From Dermatemys mawii (Eukaryota; Chordata; Testudines; Dermatemydidae), in assembly GCA_007922305.1 (NCBI GenBank), contig ML677386.1, forward strand, positions 12,319,830 to 12,383,829: 64,000 nucleotides of DNA, in the 5' to 3' direction. Positions 1 to 11,800 of this stretch are shown here, piece after piece. Both the position numbers and the translations under genes were made by a program. The stretch's first letter is position 1. Each line of letters opens with the position of its first letter. The notes beneath the pieces are model-generated. The model was given only the letters and a program-made list of their open reading frames with translations. It was not told the origin of the DNA and made no database searches.

Positions 1-128
1 CCATTGTCTAAACCCTGGATATTGCATCTTCTGCAGTGTATGTGGAGATTTATACTGCCACGTAGGGCTCTTCTGTGGTGTATGTCGGGGTATGGATTCC
101 CCTTCTTGGGGTCTACTTTGCAATTTCT

Positions 129-178
129 CACGCACACACCGGCACACACACACACACGCACACACACGCACACACACC
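129..178. repeat. CA microsatellite
   Basis: An imperfect (CA)n tract interrupted by CG and GGC units. The open frame that crosses it is a by-product of the repeat. Confidence 0.95.
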
Positions 179-868
179 ACATGCACAAATACCACAGTTC
201 TGAGATGCTTTTAGCTCTAACATTCATGCAGAAGTGGCTCCTGTTTTCTAGTCATTTTATTATGTTTGTACTAAATTGGATCTTTCTAGTTGTATATTAC
301 TTAGCTTTTATGCCAATGCATTAAATGCTTAATTTAGATTTAAGAAAACTTGAATAATAATAAATAAATGCAAATGAAGAATAAACCTGCATTTTTCTAA
401 GTAATATGTTCAAGGTATTTGAAAAGCTTGTGGCGGGTTTTTTTAATTCATTTTTAGAATATGACAATACTATGAACTGATAAAGTTAAACTGCTATGTA
501 TATATAGTTATCTTTAAAAACATAAAGTGAATTTTTTTTGCAGAATCATTGCTTTCTCGGGTTTTCTTGTCTGACATAGGATATTTTCGTATGAAACATT
601 GTGGGAAGCCCCTCTTCATCATTAAATTCTATAAAGAGTATTGTAAAAGGATTTACAGACCTCTAGTGGTTTTCTGGTTTTTGGTTCATTTTTTTCCCCT
701 TATCCTTGGTTAACCAAATAGAGTATCTTCAGCTGTATCCTAATTAATTGTTGTTTATTGCTTCCAGTAGCACCCTGAATGTTCTAGGTGCTGTACAAAG
801 ATATAGAACTATTTAGCATCTAAAAAGGCAGTGAATCAGACTAAGTGTAGGGGCAGTGGGTGAAACAT

Positions 869-882
869 ACATGTTGTTGGGT
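869..882. repeat. Target-site duplication, left copy
   Basis: ACATGTTGTTGGGT, repeated exactly at 1346-1359 around the PLE copy. Confidence 0.85.
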
Positions 883-1345
883 AAGAAAGAGTCCTGTGGC
901 ACCTTAAAGACTAACTAAAGTATTAGAGCATAAGCTTTCGTGGGCTAATACCCACTTTGTCGGATGCATGCAGTGGAAGTATCCACGGGCAGGTATAAAT
1001 AGGTAGGCAAGAACCAGGTGGGAGATAACAGGGTTAGCCCAAAGAAGCTGAATCAGCTTGTTATCTCTAATCAGGAGGGTGAGGTATTCCTCTAGCAGCT
1101 GAACTGGAGGTGTGAACAGCAAGAGAAGAGAAACTGTTCTTGTAGTTAGCTAGCCATTCATAATCCCTGTTCAGTCCTGAGTTGATTGTATCAGATTTGC
1201 AAATGAATTGCAGCTCTGCAATTTCTCTTTGCAGTCTGGTCTTAAAGTTTTTTTGCTGCAATACAGTGACTTTTAAATCTATAATCGTGTGTGCAGGGAG
1301 ACTGAAGTGTTCTACAGATTTTTGTATATTGCCATTCCTGATATC
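883..1345 (-). mobile_element. Penelope-like element, 5'-truncated, 14-bp TSD
   Basis: On the minus strand it encodes LQQKNFKTRLQREIAELQFI and ...DYEWLANYKNSFSSLAVHTS, the C-terminal end of the PLE protein seen complete at 27971-28978, followed by the 3' tail (TTAGTCTTTAAGGTGCCACA read on the minus strand). ACATGTTGTTGGGT lies directly at both ends (869-882 and 1346-1359), a perfect 14-bp target-site duplication that fixes the borders. Only about 460 bp of the 3' part was inserted. Confidence 0.88.
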
Positions 1346-1359
1346 ACATGTTGTTGGGT
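1346..1359. repeat. Target-site duplication, right copy
   Basis: ACATGTTGTTGGGT, identical to 869-882. Confidence 0.85.
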
Positions 1360-1843
1360 GATGTTTATTTTTTTAAATTAGATATATATACTATTCTCAA
1401 CTTCTGTTCAACCTTACTATTAGTAGTCAGCTAATTTCTTGTAGAGTTATGACACTGGGATTTTTCAGGAAGCATTTGAATGCTGCAAGGGCAATGGGCA
1501 TGTAGAGCATCAAGGATAGAAAATGCAATTTATAAACAGCTGTGTGGAAGAAAGCTCAGGGGCAGTTTTGCTGAGGCTGGCATCACTGGCAGTGTGTAGG
1601 AGAGAGGATGGAAGACAGGAAAAGTGTCTAGAAAGAGGAGACCATTACATAGAATATTCAAGGCTCGAACAAGAAGCTGGAACTTAAGGTACTGGAGAGA
1701 TTGGAAGGGTGAGGTGAGGAGTGGTTGTTGACTTATAAGAAGCAGGCAAGAAAGGTGATTTTAGCAGCTATGTCTTTTACAGATGGAAGGGAAGCAATGG
1801 AGTTAACAGGAAGATCTGCGATGAGGAGGATGTTTACAGTAAT

Positions 1844-1855
1844 CAAGATGAGAGA
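1844..1855. repeat. Target-site duplication, left copy
   Basis: CAAGATGAGAGA, repeated at 2413-2424 around the palindromic PLE. Confidence 0.8.
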
Positions 1856-2412
1856 CAAAGAGTGTTGTAGCACCTTATAGACTAACAGATTTTAGGGATC
1901 ATGAGCTTTTGTGGGCTAAGACCCACTTCATCAGATGAATGTTGTGGAAATCTCCAGAGGCAGGTATAAATAGCAGACAAGAAAGCAAGGTAAATTCAAT
2001 CACAGGGGGTGAAGCCCACTTCCAGCAGGTGATTTGGAGGTGTGAACACCCAGAGAGGAGAAACTACTTTTGTAATTGGCGAGCCATTCACAGTCAATAT
2101 TGAGTCCAGTCCTGATGGTGTCGAATTTGCATGGCTCGCCAATTACAAAAGCAGTTTCTCCTCTCTGGGTGTTCACACCTCCAGATCACCTGCTGGAAGT
2201 GGGCTTCACACCGCCCCCCCCCATTGAATTTACCTTGCTTTCTTGCCTGCTATTTAAATCTACCTCTGGAGATTTCCACAACATTCATCTGATGAAGTGG
2301 GTCTTAGCCCACGAAAGCTCATGATCCCTACAATCTGTTAGTCTATAAGGCGCTACAAGATTCTGTTGCTTTTGCAGATCCAGACTAATACGGCTACCCC
2401 TCTGATACTAAA
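1856..2412. mobile_element. Palindromic (inverted double) Penelope-like insertion
   Basis: Two PLE 3' ends lie head to head. The left copy (about 1856-2130) is on the minus strand, the right copy (2131 to about 2409) on the plus strand. Both read ...WLANYKSSFSSLGVHTS inward-to-outward and run into the 3' tail; the right copy ends in CGGCTACCCCTCTGATAC. Arms 1865-2087 and 2131-2358 are inverted repeats about 225 bp long around a 43-nt centre (2088-2130) that belongs only to the left copy, which reads FDTIRTGLNIDCEWLANY. CAAGATGAGAGA at 1844-1855 and 2413-2424 flanks the whole unit as a direct 12-bp repeat, so the double unit went in as one event. The element sits inside L2 sequence. Confidence 0.85.
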
Positions 2413-2424
2413 CAAGATGAGAGA
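2413..2424. repeat. Target-site duplication, right copy
   Basis: CAAGATGAGAGA, identical to 1844-1855; L2 sequence resumes from here. Confidence 0.8.
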
Positions 2425-3098
2425 GTCTCTGAATATGAGTTTCAGCTGTATGTAAAAGAATGAATGCTAGAAACTTGTGGAAAAAGAAGCAGCAGGATTT
2501 AGACATAGTGTAGATGTGCAGAAGACAGGAAACAGGAATCAAAGGATGAGCTCCTTTGATTGTGGGCCTGACTGACAGGTCAGGTTGTGGGCCTGACTGA
2601 CAGGTAAGATGGTGACATTATCTATAATGACAGAGAATATGGGAATTGGGAAGGCAATAAGGGGCCTTCTCCTCCTCCGCATTCTTCTTTGTAGTCCTTT
2701 ACTACATCTTTGTAAAATGTGATCATTGCCATTTACACCCACTTTTCACAAAGGCAACTGTGTTAAGTTTAAGTTGACAACCAGACATTTAGAAATGTCA
2801 GAAAAAGATAAAACGCAGGACTGGATAGGGGAAGATAAATTAGGCACAGTGAGAGTTTGCAAGTAATCAGCTTAGAGGTGGTGGTTGAAGCTGTATCAGA
2901 GGATGAAAGAGAGCTTGTAAAGTGAGAAAAGGAGGCAGCCAACATGAGAGCCCTTTGGGTACCCCCTTTTGGTGGGTTCTCCTACTTTATATCTCTTTCC
3001 ATGGATCAGCCACAGAGACATAGGAAAAGGACAGGATAAGATGTCAGAGGAGGATATGAATGAAGGCATGAGAAGCATCTGTGGCAAATTTCTGGCAC

Positions 3099-3642
3099 TG
3101 TTATGATGGGTCCCACGCTCTCTCTTCTTGTGGGGGGTTCAGGGAGCTATTTCTTGCCCCTGAATAGGGTATTAACTGCCCCACTGGTATCCTAGAGGAG
3201 GGGGAGTGGAGAGGGAGGGACCCAGGCCCGCCCTCTACTCCGGGTCCCAGCCCAGGGCCCCTGAGGATAGCGGTAAAACTACCTGAAGTAGCTATTCCTT
3301 CCCCTGGGCTACTTTCCTCTCCTACCCTTCAGTTTGTGGGGCTTCCTGCCCTCTCTCTACACAGGTCAAGTGTCTTTTTACCTAGGGTCTGGGTGGTCTT
3401 GGTTCCAAACTCTCCTCCAACTGCTCCAACTCCTCCAAACTGCTCTAACTCCTATCCTCCTCCCCTGTCTGCCTGAAGCAGGGGGTTTTATTAGGTTCTT
3501 AGCAGGGCCTTAATTGATTGCAGGTGTTCCAATCAACCTGCAACCTTCCTTAGTCCACAGGGAGCCACGCCTCAATTAGCTCTGAGCTTACATATCTCCC
3601 CTCAAGCACTCTACCACAGCTCCCTGACCTTCCTCTATCACA
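3099..3642 (-). mobile_element. Probable solo LTR inside the L2
   Basis: A GC-richer block that interrupts L2 sequence. Its ends are near-inverted: TGTTATGATGGG on the left and CCTCTATCACA on the right, giving TG...CA on the minus strand. No coding sequence is inside. I could not find a convincing target duplication, and the borders are approximate. It could instead be another non-coding repeat. Confidence 0.5.
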
Positions 3643-4710
3643 CATCATAGAGATCAAGAAAGTTCTGGGTGGAATAAATACCATGAGAAATTTTCTAGAA
3701 GAGGGCATTAGAAAACTTTGTGAGTACAGTTTCTTTAGCATAAGGTCGACAGAAGCTAAATTGGAGAGGATAAGGCACTTGAGGCAATGGTTGTAGGTTG
3801 CATGCTCAATAAGGTTAGAGCTGAGGAGAAAAAGAGATTGGTGGCATATTGGGGGAGAGAGGCAAAATCAATGACTGGCTGCTTTTGATTTGTGGGGGAA
3901 ACCACAGAATGCTCACATTTTGAGGAGATGGAGCCAGAGAAGAGTTGGAGGTTGAGGAGGATGAAAGAGGAGTGTGTAAAAGCAGGAGGCCAGTAGTGGT
4001 TAGAGACAAAGTGTGAAACCTCAGTGTCAGATATAAGGGGAAAAGAGGAGAGAATAATAGATTTATTCGTGCACTCCAAAGTGACACATGCACATTCTTT
4101 CCTTTTAAAAATCGAAATACATTTTACATTTACTGACTTAGATTTTTTTTAAACCCATACATTTCCCAGCCACTCCACAGTTCTCTGGTGCATTAGGAGC
4201 AGCAATGGTTCACTTATACAGTGTACCACTAATCTTTCTGTGGCATTTACATCTGTTGTGATCAAGATGACACACTATTTGCATAATAATGTCAGTGGTA
4301 AGAGTAAGATTAATATGTCCTTCTACTGGAGATTTTTTTAAATAGTGTTTAATACTGAGCCCCTCTTGAGTGAATTACTGTGTAGTCATATTAGTCTTGA
4401 AGAAAAAGTATGTTCAAGGCAGAAAATGTGATACTTATAAGTAACCTTTTAGCCTGTAAACTTGTGTATAGTTCTTTACCTGTTGCAATCAGGGCAATTG
4501 TTTAGTAGGACACAATATCTATATAACAGCTTAGGATGTAAAGTGAATAAGGATAGTCCATTCAATTGAAATCTTATATGTTACTTCAGTGTCCAGCAGT
4601 ATTTTCTAAATACCTCTTTGGGTCTGATTTCAAGCATCATAAAAACATTGATTTTTTTCTTTTGTCCTTGAACAGTTTACAGCCTTGAGTTCTCTGTATT
4701 GACAAAAGCA

Positions 4711-4763
4711 TGTCTCTCCCACCAATAGAAGTAGGTCTAATAAAAGAAATGACCTCTCCTACT
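4711..4763. repeat. Remnant of a PLE-tail-like dispersed repeat
   Basis: Contains CTCTCCCACCAATAGAAGTA followed by GGTCTAATAAAAGAAATGAC. This is the reverse complement of the motif at 44095-44160 (GAGTTAATACCTTTTATTAA). I recall this repeat as common in turtles and crocodilians with a Penelope-like tail, but the class is not certain. Confidence 0.45.
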
Positions 4764-4893
4764 TAACGTCAAATCAGTCAGTTTTATTATAATAAGAAAT
4801 GACTGTTATTTGTCCTCCACTGTATTTTAAAGAGCATCTATTTTTTCAAACCCTCTGCCCTTTCTTCTTGTGGGAAGTTGATATTTTTTCTAA

Positions 4894-5165
4894 GAACATA
4901 AAAACATAAGAGAGGCTGTACTGGGTCAGACCAAAGATCCATCTAGCCCAGTATCCTGTCTACCAACAGTGGCCAATGCCAGGTGCCCTGGAGTGAGTGA
5001 ACTCCATCACCCCCCTCTGACAAACAGAGGCTAGGGACACCATTCCTTATCCATCCTGGCTAATAGCCATTAATGGACTTAACCTCCATGAATTTATCCA
5101 GTTCTCTTTTAAACCCTATTATAGTCCTAGCCTTCACAGCCTCCTCAGGCAAGGAGTTTCTAATG
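4894..5165 (-). mobile_element. CR1 LINE 3' end
   Basis: Contains the sauropsid CR1 tail in antisense: ACTGGGTCAGACCAAAGATC, then TCTAGCCCAGTATCCTGTCT, CAGTGGCCAATGCCAGGTGC and TCCTGGCTAATAGCCATTAA. An internal part of the usual tail is missing near 4990-5020. Non-coding and 5'-truncated. Confidence 0.82.
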
Positions 5166-5389
5166 CAGAAATGTGGTCATCTGGTGTGTACGTTAGAGAC
5201 TCATGCAGATAAATGTATTCTTTCCTTCTGCCCACTCCGCACACTGCAGAAAAAGGATGCTTAAATTACATAATCCAGGTGCCCTTATCTATGCATATAT
5301 AACTGTGGGTAGAACTCATACAGTAAATTACTATTTGTAGAGCAGTGTTACAATGAGAGGTTTAAGAAGCTCTATCTAATTAACATATC

Positions 5390-5815
5390 AAAGATCAGAT
5401 TAAGTGGTGACTTGATTCCAGTTAGAAGTACCAACTAGGGAAGAAGATTTCTGATAGTAGAGGACTCTAATTTAGCAAGAAGTTTCATAACAAGATCCAA
5501 AGACTATATGTTGAAGTTAGAATAATTCAGACTGAAAATAAAGCACTTTTATCCTCCACAGTGAGGTGTAATTACTCTTTGGAACAGTTTATCTAGGGAT
5601 GTAGCTTAAACTCCATCTCTTGAAGTCTTTAAATTGAGATGGGATGTCTTTCAAAAACATATGTTCTATCTCAACCATACAATATGGGCTTGAAGTAGGA
5701 ATACTGAGTAAAACTTCTGTGGTCTGTGTTATGCAAGAGGCCAGAGTAGATGATCATAATGAACCTTCTGTCCTTTAAAATCTGAGCATCATGACCTATG
5801 GTAAATCATTGCTAA
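5390..5815 (+). mobile_element. CR1-like LINE 3' end
   Basis: The end reads GAGGCCAGAGTAGATGATCATAATGAACC..CTTTAAAATCTGAGCATC, the typical CR1 3' terminus. Upstream text on a growing number of substitutions suggests an older copy. The 5' border is not clear. Confidence 0.65.
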
Positions 5816-5952
5816 ATGCCATTATCTACTTCCTACTATAGTTCTATAAGAATGAGGGGTATGGACACTATACAATAGTCTCCTTTTATTTTCATTACTT
5901 TCATTTTGTTATCAGATAAACATAAGGGCCTTTTTTTTTTTAAACTTCACAG

Positions 5953-6161
5953 CTACAAGGGCAGACGTGTGCACTGGGATAATGGAAAGGTTCCGGATAT
6001 TCCGTACTGAGAAGACTTACGCAGTGAAGGCTGGAAAATGGTACTTTGAGTTTGAGGTGGTCACTGCTGGAGACATGAGAGTTGGCTGGACCAGGCCAGG
6101 CTGCCAGCCAGACCAAGAACTAGGCTCCGATGAGCAAGCTTTTGTCTTTGATGGCTTCAAG
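5953..6161 (+). CDS. RYR2: RYR2 exon 1 of window (SPRY2, first part)
   Basis: About residues 1076-1144. It starts after AACTTCACAG and begins in phase (two bases complete the previous codon), then [20 protein letters not shown]. The donor is TTCAAG|GTTTGT. It encodes the strands of the second SPRY (B30.2) domain: [18 protein letters not shown] and [24 protein letters not shown] domains sit on the cytosolic clamp and mediate inter-domain and partner contacts. Length 209 bp. Confidence 0.93.
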
Positions 6162-6374
6162 GTTTGTATAGGTTTATTTTGATTGGATTGATTGCAAGTA
6201 GTTAACAAAAATCACTTAATTTTTCTTCTTTTTCTAGTTGTTTCAGTGTAATACCCTTCTGTGCCTTAGCTTTTGTTTCAGTGTTTGAAAATATTCAGAG
6301 TCCTCTTTAAGGTTTGGGTGAAATGAAAGGTAAAATAATATTTCAGAATGTACAGCTGTATTGGCAAAAATACA

Positions 6375-6540
6375 GTAGGAGCACCTGGCACTTGTATAGC
6401 TCTTTTCATATGAAAATCTCAAAACTCTACAAAATTTGGTATTTGAGGGCCAGAGCACTTACATAACTTACACTAAATCAAGTCATTGGTAGAGCTGAGG
6501 TTAGAGCTGAGGTTAGAACCCATATGTCCCGAATCCTAGT
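6375..6540 (-). mobile_element. MIR-like SINE remnant, antisense
   Basis: The text AAAATCTCAAAACTCTACAA..TCATTGGTAGAGCTGAGG..TTAGAACCCA follows the antisense MIR pattern (low-copy CORE segment, then 'gagccaggattagaaccca'). Very diverged. Confidence 0.5.
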
Positions 6541-7604
6541 TCAGAGGTCTCCCTACAGGAAATATCTATAGGAGAGAAAATGTAATTTACATTGTCAGCA
6601 GTAATTCCATTGAACTGAATTTGGTTAAGAATATAGGAATGTGAAAGTTATGAAAATGAAGACTAAATTTGTAATGGAAATTTCTGATAGCATTTAGCAC
6701 AAATTAAGTGAGAGAGCATGTGGTTCTAGCTCCAACTTTAGTATGAAAGAAACAATGAGAGAGTGAATTTAATTGTAGGGGTAATATATAGATATGCAGA
6801 ACATTTTTTTATGCCACTGGTTTTTGATCCTTCACAAGAGTCAAATGACTCATTGAAGTGTGGCAGTAAAACATTATTTTAGTGTGAAGTCATGTGAAAT
6901 CTCTGCCATGATAACAGTTGCTATCTAGACTAGTGGTGACTCATATCTTAGTACAAAAATGTGTATTAAATGCATTTTGTGTCTGGAGTTGGAATTCGGT
7001 TTTGTTGTTGTTGTTATAGTAATTGACAGAAGTTAGCATTACTCTTCACAAACTCAATTTTCAGAAATACAGATTGTCAAGCCAAGCCTCCTCAGCCTTA
7101 TTTTCTTGTTGTTACTGCCTTTTTATTTGACAGTGTTGTATGATACAAATGGAGATGCCTTAACATTGTCAGAACTTTTTAAATCTCTGATCAAATTAAT
7201 AAATAACCATTCACAGTGCCCTGTCATTAGCAGAGGGTGAGAATATATTTGAAAATGGTAACAATAAAAAGCTGAGAATCAATTGTCCTGCTCAATCCTG
7301 AGTGGAGAGGCCTTGATGCTTTCCTTACAACTGTGTAAGATCATTGACCCCTAAAGCAGCAGTGAGAATGCCACTCCCTGCCTTCTTTTAGGTATAAACC
7401 ATGTCACCAGTCATGTTTTCCAAGCCAATACAATCTCAGGTTAAAAACTCCTTCAGCCTATTTGTAAGGCAATGATGAGATTTTAGTAATACTCTTTTGT
7501 TTTGCTAAGATTCATGTAATGGACGTATCCCCTTTTTTAGTTGTACTTCTTGCAGGAAGCACATTTTACCCCAGCTGTGTGTTCTGTTCTGGTTCCCATC
7601 TGAT

Positions 7605-7900
7605 TTCCAGGTGCTGTATAAGATGTTGGTTTTGACTGATACATGTCTTAAGGATTTCAGCTGTGATTACCTTTTAAGAATGGCTCTATCCTCTTACTGT
7701 AACACAGCAGTTGAGATCAGCTCAAGAGGAACTAATAGTTTCCAGTTTATTTGGGAGGCTGTTTACAGGAGGGATTTTAGATGAAGGGTCTTCCGTTCTG
7801 GAATTCGCTCCCCCAGAGAGAGCCTGAGGTTGTTGACTTTCAGGGCATGCCCCAAGGCTCATGTGTTCTCCCAGGCTTTTGAGGAGAGGGAGTAAGGGAT
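7605..7900 (+). mobile_element. Degenerate CR1/L3-like LINE segment
   Basis: GGTGCTGTATAAGATGTTGG and TTCTGGAATTCGCTCCCCCA..GAGAGAGCCTGAGG resemble the C-terminal coding end of CR1/L3-type LINEs (the 'WNSLP' region). No long frame survives. Assignment by resemblance only. Confidence 0.45.
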
Positions 7901-8700
7901 GGAAACTTAGTCCTGATAGAATAGGTGTGTTAGGACGAGTTAGTAACTTGTACTGGGGTTGGGGTGGGGGGGGGAGTTGGTAAATTTTTTAAGAATTTAT
8001 ATGTATTTATTTAGATTCTTATGCAAACTCCACAACAAAAGGTACCCATCCAAACCTGCAATATTTATTCTTCTAGAGGTCAGTCATGCAAGGTGCTGAG
8101 CCACTCCTTGAGGTAATGAATACCCTCAACTTCTTCTATAGAAACAAGTGGGAGTCACTTCCAAGAATTGCTCATCACCAAGAATTGCTCAGCGTGTTCA
8201 GGCCCCTAGAGAGCATGGCAACATGTTGCATAAATCTAAATAAATGCATTTAGAATAACATTTTCGAAGATTATTTGGTAGCCTAACATTTAGAAGCCTA
8301 GCAATTGCATGGAAGTAATTTAAAAAAATCTATAAAGCAGCTATTTAACATTGCAATTGAGACCATATTATTTTCATGACTGACCTTTTGTAGATCTTCC
8401 AAATAAATATAAAATATATTCTTACATGTGTCACTAATATGCTGAAATATCAATTTACCTCGTCTATTCACTGCACCTCATTTTACAATGCTGATGTTGG
8501 GAGTGCTTCGACAAAATTAATTGTAGGATTGCCACTCTGAAAGCATAATTGTGATACTCATGAGCATTGTTTCAGAATGAGTTGCTGTAAAAGTATTAAT
8601 TCTAGTGCTGTGTTAATTGAGGGGGATGATTATTAGTCATATCACTGAGAGGGAGAGAAATACACTCATTGTTTTTATCCTTCTCTGAAATCCCTTTCAG

Positions 8701-8875
8701 GCCCAGCGGTGGCACCAGGGTAATGAGCATTTTGGCCGCTCTTGGCTGGCAGGGGATGTCGTGGGATGTATGGTTGACATGAATGAGCACACCATGATGT
8801 TCACCCTGAATGGTGAAATCCTGCTCGATGACTCAGGTTCAGAGCTTGCATTCAAGGACTTTGAGGTTGGTGATG
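8701..8875 (+). CDS. RYR2: RYR2 exon 2 of window (SPRY2, second part)
   Basis: About residues 1145-1203. The acceptor is CCCTTTCAG|GCC and the donor GGTGATG|GTAAGT (phase 1). It encodes [20 protein letters not shown], then the SPRY core [20 protein letters not shown] with [19 protein letters not shown]. Nearly identical to mammalian RYR2 as I recall it. Confidence 0.94.
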
Positions 8876-11800
8876 GTAAGTGGTTGCACGCTTTGTGGTG
8901 TTAACTTGCTTTTGCTCCTAGATTGTGCATATTGTGGGTTGACATCCTTTTAACATGCTATTTGTGGGTGTACGAGCAGACGAGAATGCAGCTTTGTCAC
9001 ATGTGCATTGCATTGTGTGGCAGAAAAATACTTGATATTTGACATTGCTTTATAGTAACTTTGCTTTGTCTCATTTAGCTGAGAACTGCATAGGGCAAAA
9101 GGGTGAACATCAGTGGAAACAGAATAGTAATTACTGTATGACGCCTATCTTGAGCACTAGTGATTGCAATTAGAGCAGCTTTGTTCATTATTTTGCTGCA
9201 GTATTGAGGCACTTCTTCAGAACTGGTAGTCATGGGTGAAGTACTTCATTTTTCACAGACTTCTGAGATTCTGTGATTCCTTTGTATTCCCTTGTTATCT
9301 CTAGGACATCAGCAAGGAAAGGCTGAAGTTGCAGAAATAAGACTGTAAATAAAATCAACCTATCTCATCACTCAAAATGCTGGAAGCTTATACTGCTACT
9401 GCCTGGTCTGTGGCTGAACAAAGGATGCAATACAGAACCTTTCACAACCAACACATTTATTTTTCAAAATATTTTAAAAGACAATAAGGATTGTCCCCTC
9501 TGCTGAGGAGGGAAAGTTCTTCCTCCTTTAAAGTGTAAATATTTTCATTTGGTCTCAAGAAAGATACAGGGAGATTTGGGATGAATCCTTCAACCCAAAA
9601 TTCAATTATTACCTTCCAGTAACACCATCATGTGTGCAGGAGTCATTTTTTTTAAATGTCAGAAATGTGTTTGAAAAAGCCTTAAGGGAAAGATGAAAAA
9701 AATAATCAACTTTATTTTCAATGCAAAACTTTTTTCACCACTTTGGAATGAGGAAAAGACAGTGGAAGTCACCAAAAAGTTTAATTGCCATGCAATAAAT
9801 ACACTGGAGAACCTCAGGATAGACAATAAAGGTTTAGAAGAAATCCGGTGGTAAATTCCAATAGAAATATTATACACTTTTTTTTGGTGACCTCCGTTAT
9901 AGGTTAAAAGGAGATTGGTCTGAGTGCTAATAGTTACAGTCAGCAAAAAAAGAAAATTGCAAGATCCTGACAGGCAGATTTGTATTAGCTGAGAGAACAA
10001 AAAGGAACTTGTATCCAAATGCTTTTTGTATTATAAATCATTTTATATCATTTTACAATAATAATTGTTATTAATGAGCTGGATCCCAAGGTTTTTTTTA
10101 AGTTAGTTTAAAAAGCCTTAAATTAAATTATTCCCACAAAATTTTATTTTGACAGGCCTCTCTTTGCCACTCTTTGTTCTCTTTCCTATGTTTTGCACTT
10201 GTGAATATTGTGTTTACATCGTCTCACCCATTGTCCTATAATCGAATAACCTTTCATTTTGCTTACAGTTTAAGGATCTGTCACCAACTTAACTTGAAGT
10301 AGCTCATTACGGCAGCAAAAACGTTAGTGTTGATCTGGCTGTAGGGTGATAGTATGGTGACTAGTTACTGTAATTATGTATATTATTTATGTAATATGTT
10401 ATCTAATATAAAATATTTCTTGCAAAGAAGTTAGAGTTGCCACACATGTATCTGAGGCAAACCCACAAAAGCAAGGAAATGAAAAGTAAAGTCACCTAAC
10501 ACTACATACCCTTCACTCCTTACCCAGAGGCACACACCTTGGCAATACTACAACTATTGTATGCCACGGACCATGCTCCACGCTTAACTGGAGTTAAGTC
10601 CTTTCGCCTGTCTGAATGAGCCCCTTTGCTAAATTATTTTTATTCTCAACACTAGCAGTTGTGGATGTTTGGAGTTGGGAGAAGGCAATTTGTTTATCCA
10701 GTCTGTTTAATCCCTTGTGTGTCAGCAGCCCTTCTTTATAGGGTAGAATCTGACAGAAAAGTGTATCTCCTGATGAAGCGATTTTATGTGCTTCTATTTC
10801 CCATCAAACCAGGCTAACATGTACCCCTCTTTCCCTCATCAATCAATTGGGCTTATGTGCACTCACTTCCATCCACGGAGTTTATGTGCATAAACTTTCA
10901 TTTACAATATAACTAATGGCTAAAAATTATCTTAATGCCAGTTTAACATAAAAACAAAACAAAAAACACAGACCAGTTACACTGCATCATGGTAAAAGTT
11001 TGTGTAAGAGATGATGTCTTTTGGGAGAAGCCAATCAACAATGAAAGGTACAACTGCTAAATAAAACTTTCAGTCACATCTACAGCTTGTGTAAATAAAC
11101 AAACATTTGAGTCTGTCATGAAGAGCAACAAATCTAATCAGTTTTGTACAAAGGACAGGAATAGGTTCCAAAATTGTAGGCCTCTCCTGCAGAAAGCTGC
11201 ATTCTTTCTTGAACACGAAGAGATCTACAGTTCAAGTACCTTCACTAACTGCAGTTATAGCAATACTGTGTGGGCATTCTTGTACAAGACAACTCTCAAA
11301 CAGGCATCTCCCATGGTAACCAGTACATCTTGCTGTCCCATTTCTGGGCAATTGGCTGTGGACTCTTAATATTCCCATAAGTAATCACATTGCTGTTGGG
11401 TATAAATATTTGCACTTGGTGAGAGGGGTGGTAGTGTTTCTGAGGTTTATCTTCAGGCCCTCAAATGAAGGTAAATGAATTGCTGGTGCAAAGAAGATTT
11501 TGATTTGTACAATGGAAAGTTTTTCCATTGACTTCAGTGGGCTTTGGATTAGGCCTAAATCTCAAGTTTGCTTCAGTGGCAGGATGTAGAATTAAGAATT
11601 GATTTTAATAGCTACAGTTGCAGAATTACTGTAGGGCTGCAAATGTCTGATAGAAGTGTTTTTGAATAATTCAGTGCACTGCTCAGGAGAAAAAAATGCA
11701 TATACCCACAAATGAAAATAAAACTGCTAAATGGAATTTTAAATCTCTCAGACTTGACAGATCCTTGTTAATGGAGATTTGTGGTTGTTCACTGTGTATT

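Larger units (their letters stand above)
1480..4080 (-). mobile_element. L2 LINE, antisense, interrupted
   Basis: An old L2-type LINE lies on the minus strand, in three blocks: about 1480-1855, 2413-3098 and 3643-4080. Minus-strand translation gives RT landmarks in the right order. Around 2940-2985 it reads RGYPKGSHVGCLLFSLY, a decayed version of the L2 motif GVPQGSVLGPLLFSLY. Around 2570-2660 it reads FPIPIFSVIIDNVTILPVSQ, matching the later L2 segment FPISVNGTTIHPVTQ. The 3756-4079 part matches the linker before the RT. Many stops and frameshifts show it is ancient. Later insertions (PLE at 1856-2412, LTR-like at 3099-3642) split it. Confidence 0.78.
1..5952 (+). other. RYR2 intron (5' part outside window)
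   Basis: No ryanodine receptor exon is recognisable here, so this is at least 5.9 kb of the intron before window exon 1. It holds a CA microsatellite, a PLE fragment (883-1345), an antisense L2 LINE (about 1480-4080) split by a palindromic PLE (1856-2412) and an LTR-like block (3099-3642), a short repeat remnant (4711-4763), and two CR1 tails (4894-5165 and about 5390-5800). In 1-868 and 4081-4710 I see nothing further. Confidence 0.85.
6162..8700 (+). other. Intron 1-2
   Basis: 2.5 kb. It holds a MIR-like remnant (about 6375-6540) and a degenerate LINE segment (about 7605-7900). I see nothing else beyond AT-rich unique sequence. Confidence 0.8.

Noticed and set aside
1865..2358. Terminal inverted repeats of a DNA transposon
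   Set aside because: The arms carry PLE coding text and PLE tails, and the 12-bp duplication fits a retroelement better than a cut-and-paste element.
9659..10018. 119-codon open frame on the minus strand
   Set aside because: Low-complexity, hydrophobic text in AT-rich intron sequence with no recognisable domain or splice context.
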